NCBI GenBank assembly: GCA_965202875.1
Contig: OZ241870.1
Span: 2,108,001-2,172,000, forward strand
DNA from: HK1 sp965202875
Lineage (GTDB): Bacteria; Pseudomonadota; Gammaproteobacteria; HK1
Reading direction: 5' to 3'
DNA length: 64,000 nt
Within the stretch, counting starts at the first letter, position 1, and each line of letters opens with the position of its first letter. Positions 17,481 through 25,806 of this stretch are shown here, piece after piece. Made by a program: the position numbers and the translations under genes. The notes under the pieces were generated by a model. It was not told where the DNA came from and did no database searches. It saw nothing but the letters and a program-made list of their open reading frames with translations.

Positions 17481-18767
17481 TTAGAGCCGCCGGAGATCGA
17501 TCCCGTCGGGACGGGCCGTCCGCTCGAGTACGCCTTTCACATCGATGACGACCCCCCGTCCGCCGCGCAGCAGTGGCTTGATCCCTGACCAGCCGCGGGC
17601 GGCGAACTCGGCGTGGGCGACGGCCAGAATCACCGCGTCCGCCGGCCGCAACGCCTTGGCTTCGAGGATCTCGACATCATGTTCGCGGCGCGCCTCGTCC
17701 GGAGCCACGCGGGGGTCGTGCACCTGCACGCCCAGGCCATGGCTCTCCAGCTCCCGCACCACGTCGATGACCCGTGTGTTGCGGAGATCGGAGACGTTCT
17801 CCTTGAACGTGAGCCCGAGGACCGTCACCATCGCTTCACCCATCGTGACGCCGCGCCGGACCAGGGCCTTCACCGCCTGCCCTGCAACGTAGGCGCCCAT
17901 CCCGTCGTTGATACGCCGGCCCGCAAGGATGACCTGCGGATGGTAGTTCAGCGCCGCCGCCTTGTACGTCAGGTAGTAGGGATCGACCCCGATGCAGTGT
18001 CCGCCGACGAGGCCGGGGGTGAAGGGGTGGAAGTTCCATTTGGTGCCGGCTGCCGCGAGCACGTCGCGGGTGTCGATGCCCATCCGGCCGAAGATCAGGG
18101 CAAGCTCGTTCATCAGCGCGATGTTGATGTCCCGTTGCGTGTTCTCGATGACCTTCGCCGCCTCCGCCACCCGGATCTCCGAAACGCGATGGACGCCCGC
18201 GGTGACCACCGACCCGTAAACGCCGGCGACGACGCCAAGGGTTGCCGCGTCCTGTCCGGCCACGATCTTCGGGGTCCGGGTGAAGGCGTGCTCCAGATCG
18301 CCGGGGTTGATGCGCTCCGGCGAGTAGCCGACCGTGAAGTCCGTCCCGCACGCGAGCCCCGACGCCTCTTCGAGCACCGGGACGCAGTCCTCCTCCGTCG
18401 CTCCGGGATAGACCGTGGACTCGAACACCACGACGTCGCCCGCCTTGAGCCGCCGGCCCACGGTGCGCGCCGCACCGAGGAGCGGGCGCAGGTCCGGCCG
18501 GTTGGTCTCGTCCACCGGGGTCGGCACCGTGACGATGTGGAAATCCGCCTCGCGCAACGTCTCCGCGTCGTTCGTGAAATGCACGTCGGCCGCGGCGAGA
18601 TCGGCCGGCCCGGCCTCGCGGTTGCGGTCCACGCCCCGGCGCAGCTCCTCCACCCGGGCCGCGTCGACGTCGAAGCCGATGATCCGCGACCGCTCGCCGA
18701 ACGCGAGCGCGACCGGCAGCCCGACGTACCCGAGCCCGATGACCGAGATGGCCCGCCCGTGCGTCAT
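17481..18767 (-). CDS. Nucleotide sugar dehydrogenase (UDP-GalNAc/UDP-GlcNAc dehydrogenase type, TviB/WbpO-like)
   Basis: Probably oxidises a UDP-N-acetylhexosamine to the uronate for a capsule or O-antigen. The 428-aa protein has an NAD motif ISVIGLGYVGLPVALAFG at 7-24 and the catalytic cysteine segment GLVGGHCIGVDPYYLTYKA near 250-268. The phrase STVYPGATEEDCVPVLE near 123 separates this group from UDP-glucose dehydrogenases. Its start overlaps the stop of the upstream epimerase by four bases (ATGA), so the two are translationally coupled. Confidence 0.9.
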   Translation of the reverse strand: MTHGRAISVIGLGYVGLPVALAFGERSRIIGFDVDAARVEELRRGVDRNREAGPADLAAADVHFTNDAETLREADFHIVTVPTPVDETNRPDLRPLLGAARTVGRRLKAGDVVVFESTVYPGATEEDCVPVLEEASGLACGTDFTVGYSPERINPGDLEHAFTRTPKIVAGQDAATLGVVAGVYGSVVTAGVHRVSEIRVAEAAKVIENTQRDINIALMNELALIFGRMGIDTRDVLAAAGTKWNFHPFTPGLVGGHCIGVDPYYLTYKAAALNYHPQVILAGRRINDGMGAYVAGQAVKALVRRGVTMGEAMVTVLGLTFKENVSDLRNTRVIDVVRELESHGLGVQVHDPRVAPDEARREHDVEILEAKALRPADAVILAVAHAEFAARGWSGIKPLLRGGRGVVIDVKGVLERTARPDGIDLRRL

Positions 18768-19783
18768 TGCCCTCGGCCGATCCCGTAAAACGCCTTGTAC
18801 CAGTCCACGAAGCGCCGGATCCCGACCTCCACCGGGGTGTCCGGCCGGTAGCCGAAATCCCTCGCCAGATCGCCGACGTCCGCCAGCGTGTCGAGCACGT
18901 CGCCGGGCTGCAAGGGCAGGAGGTTCCTCTTCGCCTTCCGGCCCAGGCATGCTTCCAGCACCTCGACGTAGCGCTCCAGCGCCACGCTCTTGCCGTTGCC
19001 GACGTTGTAGATCCGGTGCGGCGCGGTGCTGGTGGCCGGGTCGGGCGACTCCCCGCTCCAGTCCCTGTCCGGGGCCGCGGGCCGGTCGATCACCCGGACG
19101 ACGCCCTCGACGACGTCGTCGACGTAGGTGAAGTCCCGGCGGTGCCGCCCGTGGTTGAACACGTCGATGGGGCGGTCTTCGAGGATGTTGCGGGTGAACA
19201 GGAACAGCGCCATGTCGGGCCGGCCCCACGGCCCGTAGACGGTGAAGAAGCGCAGCCCGGTCGCCGGGAGTCCATACAGGTGGCTGTAACAGTGGGCCAT
19301 CATCTCGTTGGCCTTCTTGCCGGCCGCGTAGAGCGACAGCGGATGGTCGACGTTGTGCCGTTCCGAGAACGGCAGGGTCCGGTTGGCGCCGTAGACGGAG
19401 CTCGAGGATGCGTAGACGAGGTGGCCGATACGGTGGTGGCGACATCCTTCGAGGACGTTGACGAAGCCGGTGAGATTGGTGTCGACGTAGGCGTGGGGGT
19501 TCTCCAGCGAGTACCGGACGCCGGCCTGCGCGGCGAGGTGGACGACCGACTCGGGCCGCTCGCTCGCGAAGATCTCCTCAATCGCCGTTCGGTCGGCGAG
19601 GTCGGTGCGCACGTCGCGGAAGCCGGGGAGCACCCGGGTCCGATCGAGCCGCGCCTCCTTCAGGGAGACGTCGTAGTAGGGGTCGAGGTTGTCGACGCCG
19701 ACGACCTCGTCGCCTCGTTCCAGCAGACGGAGCGAGAGCGCGGAGCCGATGAAGCCGGCCGCGCCGGTGACGAGAACCTTCAT
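18764..19783 (-). CDS. NAD-dependent epimerase, UDP-glucuronate 4-epimerase type
   Basis: Extended SDR enzyme, 339 aa, expected to interconvert UDP-glucuronate and UDP-galacturonate, or the N-acetyl uronates made by its coupled partner. It shows VTGAAGFIGSALSLRLL at 5-21, the catalytic Ser region YASSSSVYG near 123 and YAAGKK (YxxxK) near 150. RFFTVYGPWGRPDMALF is typical of the UDP-glucuronate epimerase branch. It is the first gene of a two-gene operon, with the tRNA genes immediately upstream on the same strand. Confidence 0.9.
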   Translation of the reverse strand: MKVLVTGAAGFIGSALSLRLLERGDEVVGVDNLDPYYDVSLKEARLDRTRVLPGFRDVRTDLADRTAIEEIFASERPESVVHLAAQAGVRYSLENPHAYVDTNLTGFVNVLEGCRHHRIGHLVYASSSSVYGANRTLPFSERHNVDHPLSLYAAGKKANEMMAHCYSHLYGLPATGLRFFTVYGPWGRPDMALFLFTRNILEDRPIDVFNHGRHRRDFTYVDDVVEGVVRVIDRPAAPDRDWSGESPDPATSTAPHRIYNVGNGKSVALERYVEVLEACLGRKAKRNLLPLQPGDVLDTLADVGDLARDFGYRPDTPVEVGIRRFVDWYKAFYGIGRGQ

Positions 19784-19808
19784 GGGGCCAGTCGAGCATC
19801 CGGAAGAT

Positions 19809-19886
19809 TGGCGTCCCCAACGGGATTCGAACCCGTGTCGCCACCTTGAAAGGGTGGTGTCCTAGGCCTGGCTAGACGATGGGGAC
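19809..19886 (-). tRNA. tRNA-Glu (anticodon UUC)
   Basis: Read on the minus strand, GTCCCC at 19886 pairs with GGGGAC near 19818. The anticodon loop CTTTCAA gives UUC, and GGTTCGAATCC forms the T arm. CCA is encoded (19811-19809). The 5' sequence GTCCCCATCGTCTAG is typical of bacterial tRNA-Glu. Confidence 0.95.
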
Positions 19887-19925
19887 GGGTTGCACACGCC
19901 GCAACGGCCGGCGCCGGGGTGGAAG

Positions 19926-20001
<76 letters not shown>

Positions 20002-20039
20002 ATGCGTTTCAGCCGCCGAAGCGTAGGCAAGCGCCTTTC

Positions 20040-20271
20040 GAGAGTCAAGACCGTGGCCGCGTTGCAGGCCCGGAACCTGATGCCCTTCGTCCTCCGTACC
20101 GTTGAGCTCCTTCTTGAAGTACATTCCCTGCGGCGGCCAGGGCACGGCGTACAGCAGCACGAGGTTCTGGCCGGCCAGGATCTTCTCGACGGTCGGCCGC
20201 GCGGCCTTCCACAACTTCTCCGACGCCTCGAACGAGGTCGCGAGGAAGGGCACGGAGTCGGATCCGAACAC
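20040..20271 (-). pseudogene. TRAP transporter substrate-binding protein (DctP) remnant
   Basis: One minus frame (from about 20271) reads FGSDSVPFLATSFEAS, KLWKAARPTVEKIL and LLYAVPWPPQGMYFKKEL, a classic internal part of DctP-type binding proteins. After KKELNGTEDE the similarity shifts frame and continues as GIRFRACNAATV, equivalent to the conserved GLKxRAYN segment. Both ends of the gene are missing. It sits directly upstream of tRNA-Ala, a common site for insertion and decay. About 75 residues of an approximately 330-aa family are recognisable. Confidence 0.75.
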
Positions 20272-20294
20272 CGCGTCAACCGGCACACACCGTT

Positions 20295-20412
20295 GCCGGC
20301 AATTCCCGCCAACGGCCCGGACCCGATTGTCATCGGGATTGCGCGGCCACCCCCGCCGCCCCGCCGTGGTGGTTCGAGGGGCGTTTTCGGGCTTGGCGGG
20401 AGGAACCACCGC
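20295..20412. repeat. Dispersed intergenic repeat (copy 1)
   Basis: The stretch contains TGTCATCGGGAT followed, about 50 bases later, by GGGCGTTTTCGGGCTTGGCG. A similar arrangement recurs at 51075-51187 (TGTCATCGGGAT, then GGGCGCTTTCGGACTTGGCG). Both copies border a minus-strand gene's 3' end. No coding function is apparent. Confidence 0.5.
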
Positions 20413-20413
20413 T

Positions 20414-21730
20414 TCATTCGACCGCACAGGTCCTGAACCCCGCGAAGACGTCGCGGCGCTCAGGGCCGAAGAAGTTCCGATAGAGCCCCGTCACCATCCG
20501 CGAGCGGGTCGTCCACGCACCGCCGCGCAGCACCCGGGTGTGGCCGAACAGGGTCTGCGAGTACTCTTTGTAGGCGTCCGGCGTGAAGCCCGGATACGGG
20601 CAGAAGGGATCCGCGCACCACTCCCAGACGTTGCCGAGCATCTGCCGGCAGCCGAACGCGCTGTCACCGTCCGGCAGCGCGGCCACGTCCACGCAACCGA
20701 GCGATCGCCCGTCCAGGTTCGCGCGGGCGGGGTCCGCGGCGGCGCCGCCCCAGGGATGGCGCCGTTTCGTGTCCGCAAGACGGGTGCTGCCCGCCTCCGA
20801 CTCGCCGAGCGCCGCCGCTTCCCATTCGTGCTCGCGGGGCAGGCGCCGGCCCGCCCACCGGCACCACGCGCCCGCCTCGAACCAGTTGACGTGGACCACC
20901 GGACGATGAGGGGCGAGCGGGTGCGTCTCGTCGAACTCCCGCACCAGCCAGCCCCCTTCGCCGTCACGTTCCCAGTACACCGGGTGCTCCGCCCCCGCGG
21001 TCCCGCGCCACCGCCACCCGGCCTCGGTCCAGTGCTCGCGGCGCGCGTAGCCGCCGTCGTCCACGAACTCCGCGAACGCGGCGTTCGTCACCGGCGCCCG
21101 CGCGATGCGGAAGGGGCGCACCTGCACCGGATGGCACCACTTCTCGTTGTCGAACACGAAGGGCGCGTCCCCCGGCGCACCGACCAGAAGCTCCCCGCCC
21201 GGCACGCAGACGTCGCCGGGCAGATCGCCGGCCCCGGCGTCGGACGGCGGCCCGGGGTCGCGCGCCGTCGCAAGCCGCGGCCGGGGATAGGCAAGGGTCT
21301 GGCGCGTCCACGTGAACGCCTCGTCGTGCATGTCCTCGTGGAACGCGGTGAACTGGTAGAGGTAGCTGTCCACCGCGCTCGCGGCGCCGGATCCGAGCCG
21401 TTCGAGCAGGCGGTCGTGCACCCGCTGCATGTAGGCCAGGGTCTCCGCGCGCGAGGGCAGAGGCAGGTCCCAGCGCTCGTCGTGATGGATGGCGATGGAG
21501 TCGTAGAGCGCGTGGCCGTCGGCGAGCAACGGCGGCTCGCCGTACACGCGCTGCAGGATGAAGTGCTCGTGGAACCACGCGACGTGCCCGATCTCCCAGC
21601 GCATCGGGTTCACGATGCGAAGCTGCGGCCCCATGAGCTGCTCGTCGTCGAGGTCCTCGATCAGCTCGTGGGTACGCGCCCGCGCGTCGCGGATGTACGC
21701 TTCGAGGGTCGCCGACCCGACCTCCCGCAC
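20414..21730 (-). CDS. senA: Selenoneine synthase SenA / EgtB-type sulfoxide synthase homologue
   Basis: Non-haem iron enzyme expected to join a seleno-sugar to trimethylhistidine in selenoneine synthesis; the ergothioneine enzyme EgtB is its closest relative. The roughly 438-aa protein has an N-terminal DinB domain with GHVAWFHEHF near 57 and the iron-binding FHEDMHDEAF near 130, then a C-terminal FGE-sulfatase domain (HVNWFEAGAWCRWAGRRLP, MLGNVWEWCADPF, LRGGAWTTRSRMV, FAGFRTC). The start is uncertain; I chose GTG 21730 just before the first conserved helix. The divergent neighbour is the seleno-sugar synthase homologue SenB, which favours SenA over EgtB. No senC/selD is seen here. Confidence 0.8.
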   Translation of the reverse strand: MREVGSATLEAYIRDARARTHELIEDLDDEQLMGPQLRIVNPMRWEIGHVAWFHEHFILQRVYGEPPLLADGHALYDSIAIHHDERWDLPLPSRAETLAYMQRVHDRLLERLGSGAASAVDSYLYQFTAFHEDMHDEAFTWTRQTLAYPRPRLATARDPGPPSDAGAGDLPGDVCVPGGELLVGAPGDAPFVFDNEKWCHPVQVRPFRIARAPVTNAAFAEFVDDGGYARREHWTEAGWRWRGTAGAEHPVYWERDGEGGWLVREFDETHPLAPHRPVVHVNWFEAGAWCRWAGRRLPREHEWEAAALGESEAGSTRLADTKRRHPWGGAAADPARANLDGRSLGCVDVAALPDGDSAFGCRQMLGNVWEWCADPFCPYPGFTPDAYKEYSQTLFGHTRVLRGGAWTTRSRMVTGLYRNFFGPERRDVFAGFRTCAVE

Positions 21731-22027
21731 CGGGGGGATGCCGACGGGGATGGGCGGAGGCGCGGAGGCGCGCGGGGCGGGAGGATTCGGAGCGTCCCTG
21801 GACGGGGAGTTGCCGGATGGAGGCACGCCGGACGGGGCATTGCCCGCAGGCCCGGATCGGGGTGCGGATTCGCTCCCGATTGGCCGGTCCGGGCATCCTT
21901 CGCCGGCAGGATGCCGACGGGCATGGGCCGGAGCGCGGTCCGGCCCGCAGGCGGACGGGAGCGCCCGGACATTCTTCGACGGAGGAATACCGATGGACAC
22001 GACACGGCTCCTTGCAGGGACGCGGCG
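21731..22027. repeat. Divergent senA-senB spacer with repeated GATGCCGACGGG motif
   Basis: The sequence ATGCCGACGGGGATGGGC at about 21739 recurs nearly exactly at about 21910, and a weaker copy ATACCGATGGACACG lies at about 21988. The spacing is not regular. Read on the minus strand each copy encodes a PVGI-P-type peptide, so they might also form an unconserved N-terminal extension of senA. The spacer must hold both promoters, but none is obvious. Confidence 0.5.
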
Positions 22028-23206
22028 TTGAACATTAGCGTGATCACTCCGGCCGCGAAACGTTCGTCGAGCGGCAACCGAGCGACCGCGGTGCGCTGGG
22101 CGTGCATCCTGGGGGCGCTCGGCCACTCGGTGAAGGTTCGCGAGGCGTGGCCCGGAACGGGGCGGCCCGACGCGGGCGCACGTGGCCCCGACCTCCTCGT
22201 CGCCATCCACGCCTGGCGGAGCGCGACTTCGGTGGCCGCGTTCCGCGCCCGGTACCCCGCCCGGTCGCTTGTGGTGCTCATGTCCGGCACCGACGTCTAC
22301 CGTTTCCAGCACAGCCACCGCGAGGAAACCGCCGCCTCGATGGAAGCCGCGGACCGCCTCGTCGGCCTGCACGACCTCGTGGGCGACGATCTGCCGCCGC
22401 GGTTCCGGGGAAAGCTGCGGATCATCCACCAGTCGGCGCTGCCGCTGTGCACGCCCCGCACCCCGTCGCGGCGGACCTTCGACGTCTGCGTCGTCGGGCA
22501 TCTGCGCGAGGAGAAGGACCCGTTCCGCGCCGCGCGCGCGGCGCGTCTGGCGCCGGGCGCGTCGAGACTCCGCATCATCCACCTCGGAAAGGCACACGAC
22601 GCCGCCCATGCCCGGGAAGCACGCGCCGAGATGGCCGGGAACCCGCGTTACGTCTGGCGCGGCGAGGTGCCGCGCTGGCAGGTGCGGCGGACCTTCGCCC
22701 GCTGCCACGCGATGGTGATGAGCTCGATCATGGAAGGCGGCGCGAACGTGGTCTCGGAGGCGCTGGTGGCCGGGGTGCCGGTCATCGCCTCCGACATCTC
22801 CGGAAACCTCGGCCTGCTCGGACCGGACCATCCCGCCTCCTACCCGGCCGGCGACACCGAGGCGCTCGCGGCTTTGCTTCGCCGCGCCGAGACCGAGCCC
22901 GGCTTCCTCGACGCGGTGCGCGCGCACGGCGATGCGCGGCGCGATCGTTTCTCCCCCGAGCGCGAGCGCGCCGCCTGGGCCGCACTGCTGGGGGAGCTCG
23001 TACAGGGCGGCGGGCACGGCGCACGGTCGTCCGCCCTTCCGTCCGACCCGCGCCCGCACTATGCTCCAGCCTCGCCACCACTGCCGGAGCCGTCCAATGA
23101 GCGTTCCCGCAGCAACCATCGCGTCGATCGTCGACGAACTGCGCGCATTTCTCCCGGACCGGGTCTCCACCGCCGCCGCGGTGCGCGAGCAGCACGGTCA
23201 CGATGA
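22028..23206 (+). CDS. senB: Selenosugar synthase SenB (TIGR04348-type glycosyltransferase)
   Basis: GT-B glycosyltransferase-like enzyme that in the selenoneine pathway makes a seleno-sugar from selenophosphate and a UDP-sugar. The protein shows SSGNRATAVRWACILGALGH near residue 13, VLMSGTDVYRF near 88 and the GT-B signature MEGGANVVSEALVAGVP near 240. It starts at a TTG (22028) with only a weak AGGGA upstream; GTG at 22040 is possible. The family is near 320 aa but this frame runs to 392 aa, entering the next gene by 110 bases. The last 55 or so residues look like read-through into that gene. Confidence 0.8.
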   Translation: MNISVITPAAKRSSSGNRATAVRWACILGALGHSVKVREAWPGTGRPDAGARGPDLLVAIHAWRSATSVAAFRARYPARSLVVLMSGTDVYRFQHSHREETAASMEAADRLVGLHDLVGDDLPPRFRGKLRIIHQSALPLCTPRTPSRRTFDVCVVGHLREEKDPFRAARAARLAPGASRLRIIHLGKAHDAAHAREARAEMAGNPRYVWRGEVPRWQVRRTFARCHAMVMSSIMEGGANVVSEALVAGVPVIASDISGNLGLLGPDHPASYPAGDTEALAALLRRAETEPGFLDAVRAHGDARRDRFSPERERAAWAALLGELVQGGGHGARSSALPSDPRPHYAPASPPLPEPSNERSRSNHRVDRRRTARISPGPGLHRRRGARAARSR

Positions 23207-24482
23207 GTCGTATCACCGCACCGTGGCCCCCGACGTCGTCGTCTTCCCGGAAAGCACGGAGGAAGTGGCGCGGGTGGCGGCGTTGTGCGCCCGGCACCGT
23301 TGCCCCGTGATTCCCTTCGGCACCGGGACCTCGCTCGAAGGCCACGTCCAGGCGCTGCACGGCGGGGTCTCGATGGACGTGACGCGGATGAACGCGGTCC
23401 TCGAAGTGAACGCGGAGGACCTCGACTGCCGGGTCCAGCCGGGGGTGACCCGCAAGCAGCTCAACGTGTACCTGCGCGACACTGGCCTGTTCTTCCCCAT
23501 CGATCCGGGCGCCGATGCGTCGCTCGGCGGCATGGCCGCGACCCGCGCCTCGGGCACCAACGCGGTGCGCTACGGGACGATGCGGGAGAACGTTCTGGGG
23601 CTGACCGTGGTGCTCGCGGACGGGCGTGCCGTGAAGACCGGAGGGCGCGCGCGCAAGTCCGCCGCCGGCTACGACCTTACCCGGCTGTTCGTGGGCTCCG
23701 AGGGCACGCTCGGTGTGATCACCGAGATCCGGCTCCGCCTGTACGGCATCCCCGAGGCTGTCTCTGCGGCGGTGTGCTCGTTCGGCTCGCTCGCCGGCGC
23801 GGTCGATACCGTCATCCGGACGATCCAGTCCGGGGTCCCCGTCGCGCGGATCGAACTGCTCGACGAGGTCCAGATGGACGCCGTCAACCGGTACTCGGGG
23901 CTCGACTATCCGGTGTCTCCGACCCTGTTCTTCGAATTCCACGGAAGCGAGCAGGGCGTTCGCGAGCAAGTAGAGCTGGTCGGGGCCGTCGCCGGCGAAA
24001 ATACCGGCGGAGAGTTCCGGTGGGCGACACGCCAGGAGGATCGCTCGCGCCTGTGGCAGGCACGCCACGACGCCTACTACGCGGCGCTCGCGCTACGTCC
24101 CGGTTCGAAGGGCTGGCCGACGGACGTCTGCGTCCCGATCTCGAACCTCGCCGAGTGCATCCTCGAGACCCGCGCCGACATCGACGCCTCCGGGTTGCTC
24201 GCCCCGATCGTGGGCCACGTGGGGGACGGGAACTTCCACCTGTCATTCATCCTCGACCCCGACGACCCCAAGGAGCTCGCGCGGGCGGAGGCGGTCAACG
24301 AGCGGATGGTGGCCCGCGCCCTCGGCATGGGCGGCACCTGCACCGGCGAGCACGGGATCGGATACGGCAAGATCGAGTTTCTCGGCCGCGAACACGGCAG
24401 CGAGGCGGTGTCCGTGATGCGCCGGATCAAGCAGGCCCTCGATCCCGGAAACCTCATGAACCCGGGCAAGGTTTTTCACTGA
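23097..24482 (+). CDS. FAD-linked oxidase, D-lactate dehydrogenase (cytochrome) type
   Basis: Flavoenzyme of 461 aa that oxidises a D-2-hydroxyacid such as D-lactate or glycolate. The FAD_binding_4 domain is clear: PFGTGTSLEGHVQA near 75, FFPIDPGADASLGGMAATRA near 136, and GRARKSAAGYDLTRLFVGSE near 185. The FAD-oxidase C domain contains GHVGDGNFHLSF near 374 and the final GEHGIGYGK near 418. It starts at ATG 23097, inside the extended 3' end of senB. The substrate is inferred from the DLD/LDHD branch of the family. Confidence 0.88.
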   Translation: MSVPAATIASIVDELRAFLPDRVSTAAAVREQHGHDESYHRTVAPDVVVFPESTEEVARVAALCARHRCPVIPFGTGTSLEGHVQALHGGVSMDVTRMNAVLEVNAEDLDCRVQPGVTRKQLNVYLRDTGLFFPIDPGADASLGGMAATRASGTNAVRYGTMRENVLGLTVVLADGRAVKTGGRARKSAAGYDLTRLFVGSEGTLGVITEIRLRLYGIPEAVSAAVCSFGSLAGAVDTVIRTIQSGVPVARIELLDEVQMDAVNRYSGLDYPVSPTLFFEFHGSEQGVREQVELVGAVAGENTGGEFRWATRQEDRSRLWQARHDAYYAALALRPGSKGWPTDVCVPISNLAECILETRADIDASGLLAPIVGHVGDGNFHLSFILDPDDPKELARAEAVNERMVARALGMGGTCTGEHGIGYGKIEFLGREHGSEAVSVMRRIKQALDPGNLMNPGKVFH

Positions 24483-24502
24483 CGCGCCCCGCGCCGGCCC
24501 AT

Positions 24503-24544
24503 GCGGGCGGAACGCCCGCGTCCGTCAGGACGCGCCGGTCCCAG
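24503..24544. repeat. Half-copy of dispersed GC-rich element
   Basis: Contains GCGGGCGGAACGCCCGCG followed by TCCGTCAGGACGCG, both shared with the element in tctB and the copy before rpoE. It lies between two convergent genes and could act as a bidirectional transcription stop, although no T-tract is present. Confidence 0.6.
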
Positions 24545-24637
24545 ATTCATGACCGGCGCTTGATTCCGGCCATGCCGGGTCGGGAATCGAGGCAAACGGC
24601 GCACCGGAGAAGCCGGCCCGTCACGGCAGCCGGCGCA

Positions 24638-25693
24638 TCAGATCGGATGCAGCCCGGGAAACTCCAGGCCGGTCCTCTCGTCGAAGCCGTGCATCACGTT
24701 GAACGCCTGCACCGCCTGACCCGCCGCACCCTTCATCAGGTTGTCGACGGCGCTGACGACCACCAGCCGGTTCGAGTCCGGGTCACGCTCGAAGCCCAGG
24801 TCGCAGTAGTTCGTCCCCGCGAGGAATTTCGGCTCCGGGTAGCGGTGGATGCCGCTGCGTTCCTTCACGATGCGCACGAAGGGCTCGTCCGCGTAGTCCT
24901 CGCGCAGGATCTTCCACACGTCCTTCTCCGACAGATCGCGATCGAGGAAGACGTGGCAGGTGGCCAGGATGCCACGCACCATCCCGATCGAGGTCGCCGA
25001 GAAGTGGATGGGACCGGAGCCGAGCGCCTGCATCATCTCCGCGACGTGGCGATGTCCGGTCGGCTTGTAGGAGCGCACCGCGCCGCTCCGTTCCGGATGG
25101 TGGCTCGCGTTGCTCGACGTATTGCCGCCTTCACTCGATCCGGCCTTCACCTCCACCACCGCGCTCCCGGCGAATCCGCGCCGGTAGAAGGGGCGTAGCG
25201 CGAGGATCGTGGCGGTCGCGTTGCAGCCGGCACAGGCGACGAGCGCGGCGCCGGCAAGGGCCTCCCGGTGCAGCTCGGGCACCCCGTAGACGAACGCCCC
25301 GAGCAGGTCGGGGCGAGGGTGCTCGCGGCCGTACCAGCGCACGTAATCGGCCGGGTCGCGCAAGCGGAAGTCCGCGCTCAGATCGACGATCCGGGGCGCG
25401 GTCGCGCGAAATTCGTCGATCCGGGCCATTGAGCGCCCGTGGGGGAGGCAGAGGAACAGCACGTCGCAGGGCGCCACTTCGGAGGCCGGTGAGAACTTCA
25501 GCTTCGTCACCCCGCGGAGGTTCGGATGGGCGCCGTGCACGAACTTCCCGGCCAAGCGCTCCGACGTCACCTGGCGCACCTCGACCCGCGGATGGAACAG
25601 GAGCAGCCGCAGCAGCTCCCCGCCGGTGTATCCCGACGCCCCGACGATCGAAACCCGGGTCACGGGCCCGGGTCCCGTCACGTACTCCACCAT
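24638..25693 (-). CDS. argC: N-acetyl-gamma-glutamyl-phosphate reductase (ArgC; LysY-like subtype)
   Basis: NADPH-dependent reductase of arginine synthesis. The 351-aa protein shows SIVGASGYTGGELLRLLLFH near residue 15 and the catalytic cysteine in VACAGCNATATI near 155. The segment SHHPERSGAVRSYKPTGHRH near 199-218 resembles LysY/ArgC enzymes that act on carrier-protein-bound substrates rather than the short SGVSGAGR loop of E. coli ArgC. No lysW carrier gene is visible in this window. ATG 25693 or GTG 25663 could start it. It follows potI on the same strand with a 113-bp gap. Confidence 0.9.
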   Translation of the reverse strand: MVEYVTGPGPVTRVSIVGASGYTGGELLRLLLFHPRVEVRQVTSERLAGKFVHGAHPNLRGVTKLKFSPASEVAPCDVLFLCLPHGRSMARIDEFRATAPRIVDLSADFRLRDPADYVRWYGREHPRPDLLGAFVYGVPELHREALAGAALVACAGCNATATILALRPFYRRGFAGSAVVEVKAGSSEGGNTSSNASHHPERSGAVRSYKPTGHRHVAEMMQALGSGPIHFSATSIGMVRGILATCHVFLDRDLSEKDVWKILREDYADEPFVRIVKERSGIHRYPEPKFLAGTNYCDLGFERDPDSNRLVVVSAVDNLMKGAAGQAVQAFNVMHGFDERTGLEFPGLHPI

Positions 25694-25806
25694 CCAGACC
25701 TCACCGCCCCGGTCCTCCTCGATCCCGGGGGCCTCGCCGAGCGCCGGCGGGTCCACTTCCAGCCCCTCGAGCTTCCCACACGGCTTGCCCGCGGCGCCCC
25801 GCCGTC

